The translations under genes were made by a program, and so were the position numbers. A model generated the notes under the pieces. The model had not been told where the DNA came from, did no database searches, and was given only the letters and a program-made list of their open reading frames with translations. Positions 61,391-64,000 of a DNA stretch of 64,000 nucleotides are shown here, in pieces (positions within the stretch are counted from its first letter, which is position 1; every line of letters starts with the position of its first letter). The DNA is from Streptococcus respiraculi. GTDB lineage: Bacteria > Bacillota > Bacilli > Lactobacillales > Streptococcaceae. The stretch is from assembly GCF_003595525.1 (NCBI RefSeq), contig NZ_CP022680.1, positions 1,700,001-1,764,000 of the forward strand. Reading direction: 5' to 3'.

Positions 61391-61723
61391 ATGAAAAAGT
61401 TTTTGTCCATTCTCTTTTATCATCTCAATGTCTTTTTGGGCAATCAGCCAGCCCAAAAAGAACTGTCAGACGAAGAAGATTCACCCTATCGCGACATAAT
61501 CGAGCTGGCTCTCTATAAAAAAGCAGCAATTCACGTCATCTATGCTGATAAGAGCTTCACAGGCGAGATTGTCACATTTGACCCTGACAAAAATCGGATG
61601 ATTGTTAAAAACTTCAAACGAAACGTGACCAGTATTATCCCCCTGAGCGATATTCAGCGCATCTCTCTCGTACCAGACAACATCCGAAAATCTCAACAAT
61701 ATAGCGAATTGAATAAAGGTTAG
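61391..61723 (+). CDS. YolD-like family protein
   Basis: The 110-residue protein contains YRDIIELALYKKAAIHVIYADKSFTGEIVTFDPDKNRMIVKNF followed by IIPLSDIQRISL, the YolD-like pattern. In Bacillus and related bacteria yolD genes adjoin Y-family polymerases; none is present here. The last codons and stop (SELNKG and TAG) come from a fragment of the 105-bp miniature element (AATTGAATAAAGGTTAGGA), so the original C-terminus or a downstream partner may have been lost. The ribosome site is weak (GGAG, 11 bases). Confidence 0.7.
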   Translation: MKKFLSILFYHLNVFLGNQPAQKELSDEEDSPYRDIIELALYKKAAIHVIYADKSFTGEIVTFDPDKNRMIVKNFKRNVTSIIPLSDIQRISLVPDNIRKSQQYSELNKG

Positions 61724-61733
61724 GATAGCGTTA
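61699..61733. repeat. Fragment of the 105-bp miniature element
   Basis: TATAGCGAATTGAATAAAGG followed by TTAGGATAGCGTTA matches the end of copy B (TATAGTGGATTGAATAAAGG, TTAGGACTCCGTTA). It overlaps the end of the YolD-like gene. Confidence 0.6.
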
Positions 61734-61814
61734 TACTCTATAAAAATCAAAATCTGACTAACTTCCACAATTGAGAATTGTGGAGGGCTGGAAATAGAAT
61801 GAGCAAGTTGGTTA

Positions 61815-62195
61815 CATCTGCGTCCCCGCTAAAGGGAGCCTCTGTTGTAACCAACTAAAGTTAGAACATCTGCGTCTCCGCTAAAGGGAGCCTCTGCTGT
61901 AACCAACTAAAGTTAGAACATCTGCGTCCCCGCTAAAGGGAGCCTCTGCTGTAACCAACTAAAGTTAGAACATCTGCGTCCCCGCTAAAGGGAGCCTCTG
62001 CTGTAACCAACTAAAGTTAGAACATCTGCGTCCCCGCTAAAGGGAGCCTCTGCTGTAACCAACTAAAGTTAGAACATCTGCGTCCCCGCTAAAGGGAGCC
62101 TCTGCTGTAACCAACTAAAGTTAGAACATCTGCGTCCCCGCTAAAGGGAGCCTCTGCTGTAACCAACTAAAGTTGGAACAGCTGCGTCTCTTTTT
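61815..62195. repeat. 52-bp tandem repeat array (7 full copies plus a partial one)
   Basis: CATCTGCG recurs at 61815, 61867, 61919, 61971, 62023, 62075 and 62127, with a variant at 62179. Each unit reads CATCTGCGTCCCCGCTAAAG, GGAGCCTCTGCTGTAACCAA, CTAAAGTTAGAA. The array starts with GTTGGTTAC and each unit carries GTAACCAAC, so the first unit folds as a hairpin. There are no unique spacers, so it is not a CRISPR array. Confidence 0.95.
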
Positions 62196-62235
62196 TACAC
62201 TGCTCTTAGTCCGTGTTCAGTTCTCAATCCACTAT
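62196..62235. repeat. Right end of a type 2 TATAGTGGATTGA miniature element
   Basis: GCTCTTAGTCCGTGTTCAG, then TTCTCAATCCACTATA. Inverted, it equals the element end at 22775-22822. Together with the left end at 61699 it brackets the 52-bp array. Confidence 0.55.
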
Positions 62236-62237
62236 AA

Positions 62238-62270
62238 ATGAAACACCCGATTAACATCAGGTGTTTTTTC
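62238..62270 (-). terminator. Terminator of the U32 operon
   Basis: AAACACC and GGTGTTTTTT arms with a loop around CGATTAACATC lie directly after the stop of the downstream U32 gene on the minus strand. Confidence 0.65.
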
Positions 62271-62279
62271 TATCCTAAT

Positions 62280-63569
62280 TTACACACGAACAGTTAGGGA
62301 CTGACCATCTTCCTGATAAAGATTGATTAGTCCTGACTTGCAGGCACGAACCATGTCCCCAGGATAGACTTCCTGCGGCAGACGAATAGCCAAGAGTTCC
62401 ATCGGACGGTTAGCACGCTCGATTGGCAGACCGTCCGAATCACGCAAGTCCGTGATAGTAGTCTCAAAATGGCGGAAACCTGGACCGTAAAACTCGACCT
62501 CATCCCCCTCATTGATAACATTACGTTGGCGAATGGTTGCCGTCATCGTTGTCTTATCAAAAGCCACAACCTCTGCAATGAATTTATACTCAGGAATCTT
62601 GCGACGAGCGCCAAACAATTGCTCATTTTCTGTCGGCGGATTGTAGTAGAATCCTGTTGCCAACTCACGCTGGGCAACCTTCCATAGCTCGTCAATCAAG
62701 TCCTGTTTAATCGCTTCGAATTTCTCTGGACTTTCCAAGTAGGCATCTACCGCTGCCTTGTAGCAATTGGTCACGGTAGATACGTAGTGAACAGACTTCA
62801 TCCGTCCTTCAATTTTGAGACTATCCACCCCATTTTCAATCATATCTGGGATATGGTCAATCATACACATATCCACTGCTGACATGGAAAATTCTTCAGG
62901 TACTTGTCCCTTAATGCTTCTGCGCTCTTCTCCAAATGGCAAATCATAAAGATTGTATTTCCAGCGGCAGGACTGCGAACAACCACCACGATTGGCATCA
63001 CGGTTACTCATGTGGTTAGACAAAACACAACGCCCTGAGTAGGAAATACACATGGCTCCGTGAACAAAAGCTTCAATCTCAACGCTGGTACGCTTACGAA
63101 TTTCGGCCAATTCTTCCATGGTCACTTCCCGCGCCAAAACGACTCGAGTCAAGCCCAATTCTTTCCAAAATTCAAAGGTTTCATAGTTGGTCGATGAGGC
63201 TTGGGTAGACAAGTGAATCTCAAGACCTGGCGCTTCTGTCGCACAAATCACAATCAAAGCAGGGTCTGACACGATAACGGCATCAAGTCCCATATCTCGC
63301 AATTCCCGAAACCAAGCTCCTGCTCCCACTTCATTTCCCTCGTGGGTCACCATGTTTGCTGCCACATAGACCTTAGCACCACGGGCGTGAGCATACTCAA
63401 TCCCTTCTTTCATTTCTTCCATTGAGAAATTTCCAGCTCGGCTCCGCAAGCCGTAAGCCTGACCGCCAACAAACACGGCATCTGCCCCATAATCAATCGC
63501 TACTTTTAATTTTTCTAAGGTTCCAGCAGGCGACAAGACCTCTGGACGTTTCAATGTTCTTTCTGTCAT
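62280..63569 (-). CDS. U32 family protein TrhP2-like (tRNA uridine hydroxylation)
   Basis: The 429-residue protein begins RPEVLSPAGTLEKLKVAIDYGADAVFVGG and has the U32 signature EAFVHGAMCISYSGRC...RGGCSQSCRWKY (residues about 165-205), whose cysteines probably bind an iron-sulfur cluster. A C-terminal beta-barrel follows. In Bacillus the paired U32 genes yrrN-yrrO (trhP1-trhP2) make 5-hydroxyuridine at tRNA position 34; the tandem pair here fits that. Older annotation as a collagenase-like protease is probably wrong. Spacing to the upstream U32 gene is 8 bp. Confidence 0.9.
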   Translation of the reverse strand: MTERTLKRPEVLSPAGTLEKLKVAIDYGADAVFVGGQAYGLRSRAGNFSMEEMKEGIEYAHARGAKVYVAANMVTHEGNEVGAGAWFRELRDMGLDAVIVSDPALIVICATEAPGLEIHLSTQASSTNYETFEFWKELGLTRVVLAREVTMEELAEIRKRTSVEIEAFVHGAMCISYSGRCVLSNHMSNRDANRGGCSQSCRWKYNLYDLPFGEERRSIKGQVPEEFSMSAVDMCMIDHIPDMIENGVDSLKIEGRMKSVHYVSTVTNCYKAAVDAYLESPEKFEAIKQDLIDELWKVAQRELATGFYYNPPTENEQLFGARRKIPEYKFIAEVVAFDKTTMTATIRQRNVINEGDEVEFYGPGFRHFETTITDLRDSDGLPIERANRPMELLAIRLPQEVYPGDMVRACKSGLINLYQEDGQSLTVRV

Positions 63570-63577
63570 ATCGTTTC

Positions 63578-64000
63578 CTATTTTACCTTATCTCTATCGT
63601 ATTCGTAAAAACCTGTATCTAGCCCACGCTCTTTAGGATGCAATTTACGTACCTGTTCATCCAATAAGAATGCCCGATCATAGGTCAATTCTCCAGCTTC
63701 TGCCAAGTCTCTTGCTTCCACAAAACATTTGGCAATTTCCACAAAATGTTCACCCGGACAGTAAATGCCATCCAATTTCCAATGCAGATAGTTGTGCTCA
63801 ACCAGCTCTGTCAATTTCATCATCATGTCAATATCATTATTGATGAAAATGTGGGTCCCATGTTTGTCTTCGTAAATCGAATAATGGCTTTCTGGATCAC
63901 TCGGTTCTGCTAGGAAAAGCCCCCGTTCTCGTGACAAATCCGTTTCATCAGCTTTTGTAAAATTGTAGTAATTCTGTAAAAGAGTCCGCTTGGAATGGTG
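63578..64000 (-). CDS. U32 family protein TrhP1-like, C-terminal part (runs off the window)
   Basis: The frame is open from TAG at 63578 to the window edge, giving the last 140 residues of a smaller U32 paralogue. HHSKRTLLQNYYNFTKADET is the conserved U32 C-terminal segment, then SRERGLFLAEPSDPESHYSIYEDKHGTHIFINNDIDMM and DGIYCPGEHFVEIAKCF. No start is in view; an internal ATG at 63937 should not be taken as the start. It is the upstream partner of the TrhP2-like gene. Confidence 0.88.
   Translation of the reverse strand, partial: HHSKRTLLQNYYNFTKADETDLSRERGLFLAEPSDPESHYSIYEDKHGTHIFINNDIDMMMKLTELVEHNYLHWKLDGIYCPGEHFVEIAKCFVEARDLAEAGELTYDRAFLLDEQVRKLHPKERGLDTGFYEYDRDKVK

Larger units (their letters stand above)
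61724..62279. other. 556-bp gene-free region holding the 52-bp array
   Basis: No protein gene is supported. Left of the array is a CCACAATT-GAG-AATTGTGG hairpin (about 61761-61780). Right of it is the inverted end of a type 2 miniature element (GTTCTAGT-like GCTCTTAGTCCGTGTTCAG to CCACTATA at 62235) and a GTGTTTTTT tail that ends the U32 operon. Confidence 0.65.

Noticed and set aside
61815..62195. Possible CRISPR array (regular 52-bp repeats)
   Set aside because: Units are directly contiguous and nearly identical, with no unique spacers and no cas genes nearby.

Overview
This window is chromosomal DNA of a Streptococcus. The evidence is tuf-tpiA, ppc-ftsW, ftsE-ftsX-prfB, asnS behind an aspartate-type aminotransferase, lysS, a thiT gene under a TPP element, and a PMCA-type ATPase under a yybP-ykoY manganese riboswitch. 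Gene content and order fit the S. suis group or a near relative; that placement is inference and no identity was computed. Most of the window is core housekeeping DNA. The accessory parts are a nested insertion-sequence island, two duplicated ECF sigma/anti-sigma cassettes, and many short repeat families at gene ends.

Layout. 0-5 kb: start of rapZ, ridA, an OsmC/Ohr peroxide gene, and asnS with its aminotransferase and a YpmB-like gene. 4.5-11.3 kb: MarR plus FMN reductase, yaaA, DUF1836 with hemolysin III, a MocR regulator, a GNAT enzyme, a rhodanese-like protein and DegV. 11.4-18.6 kb: a TetR regulator, proB-proA-proC (proline synthesis), the DinG-type nuclease/helicase and an MBL hydrolase. 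18.8-26 kb: ftsX-ftsE-prfB (prfB with the programmed +1 frameshift), queG, VanZ, two TM2 proteins and a DUF2785 protein. 26.2-32.6 kb: a Ca2+/Mn2+ ATPase with a Mn riboswitch, DUF1934, a TauE permease, an HD phosphohydrolase and a Cof-type HAD phosphatase. 32.6-36 kb: an ISL3 element inserted in a second ISL3 remnant, which also carries an IS110 element with a nonsense codon. 36-41.4 kb: a secreted GH25 muramidase with Bsp-like repeats, tpiA and tuf. 41.5-44.7 kb: two paralogous ECF sigma/anti-sigma pairs. 44.7-50.7 kb: ppc, ftsW, an ECF-type S component with a DUF4430 lipoprotein, and a small GH25 enzyme. 50.7-54.5 kb: TPP riboswitch-thiT, a DUF368 protein, YbaK and lysS. 54.7-64 kb: a broken secreted protein, a MacAB-like efflux set, glutathione reductase, bioY, YdbC, YolD-like, a 52-bp tandem array and two U32 (TrhP-like) genes.

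Most notable signals. (1) Both ECF sigma genes appear to start at AUU: each has a strong Shine-Dalgarno 7-8 nt upstream, coding conservation through the AUU, and an identical predicted length of 165 aa. Each is also preceded by a conserved TGTAAC/CGTT promoter, which suggests autoregulation. (2) A modular repeat family at gene 3' ends alternates a constant linker with gene-specific hairpins that often contain the stop codon. (3) Several genes have a TATAAT-like -10 box only 6-9 nt before ATG and no Shine-Dalgarno, so they look leaderless. (4) The IS110 element has a structured 5' non-coding end that could encode a bridge RNA. (5) A 52-bp tandem array lies between the two ends of a miniature-element family.
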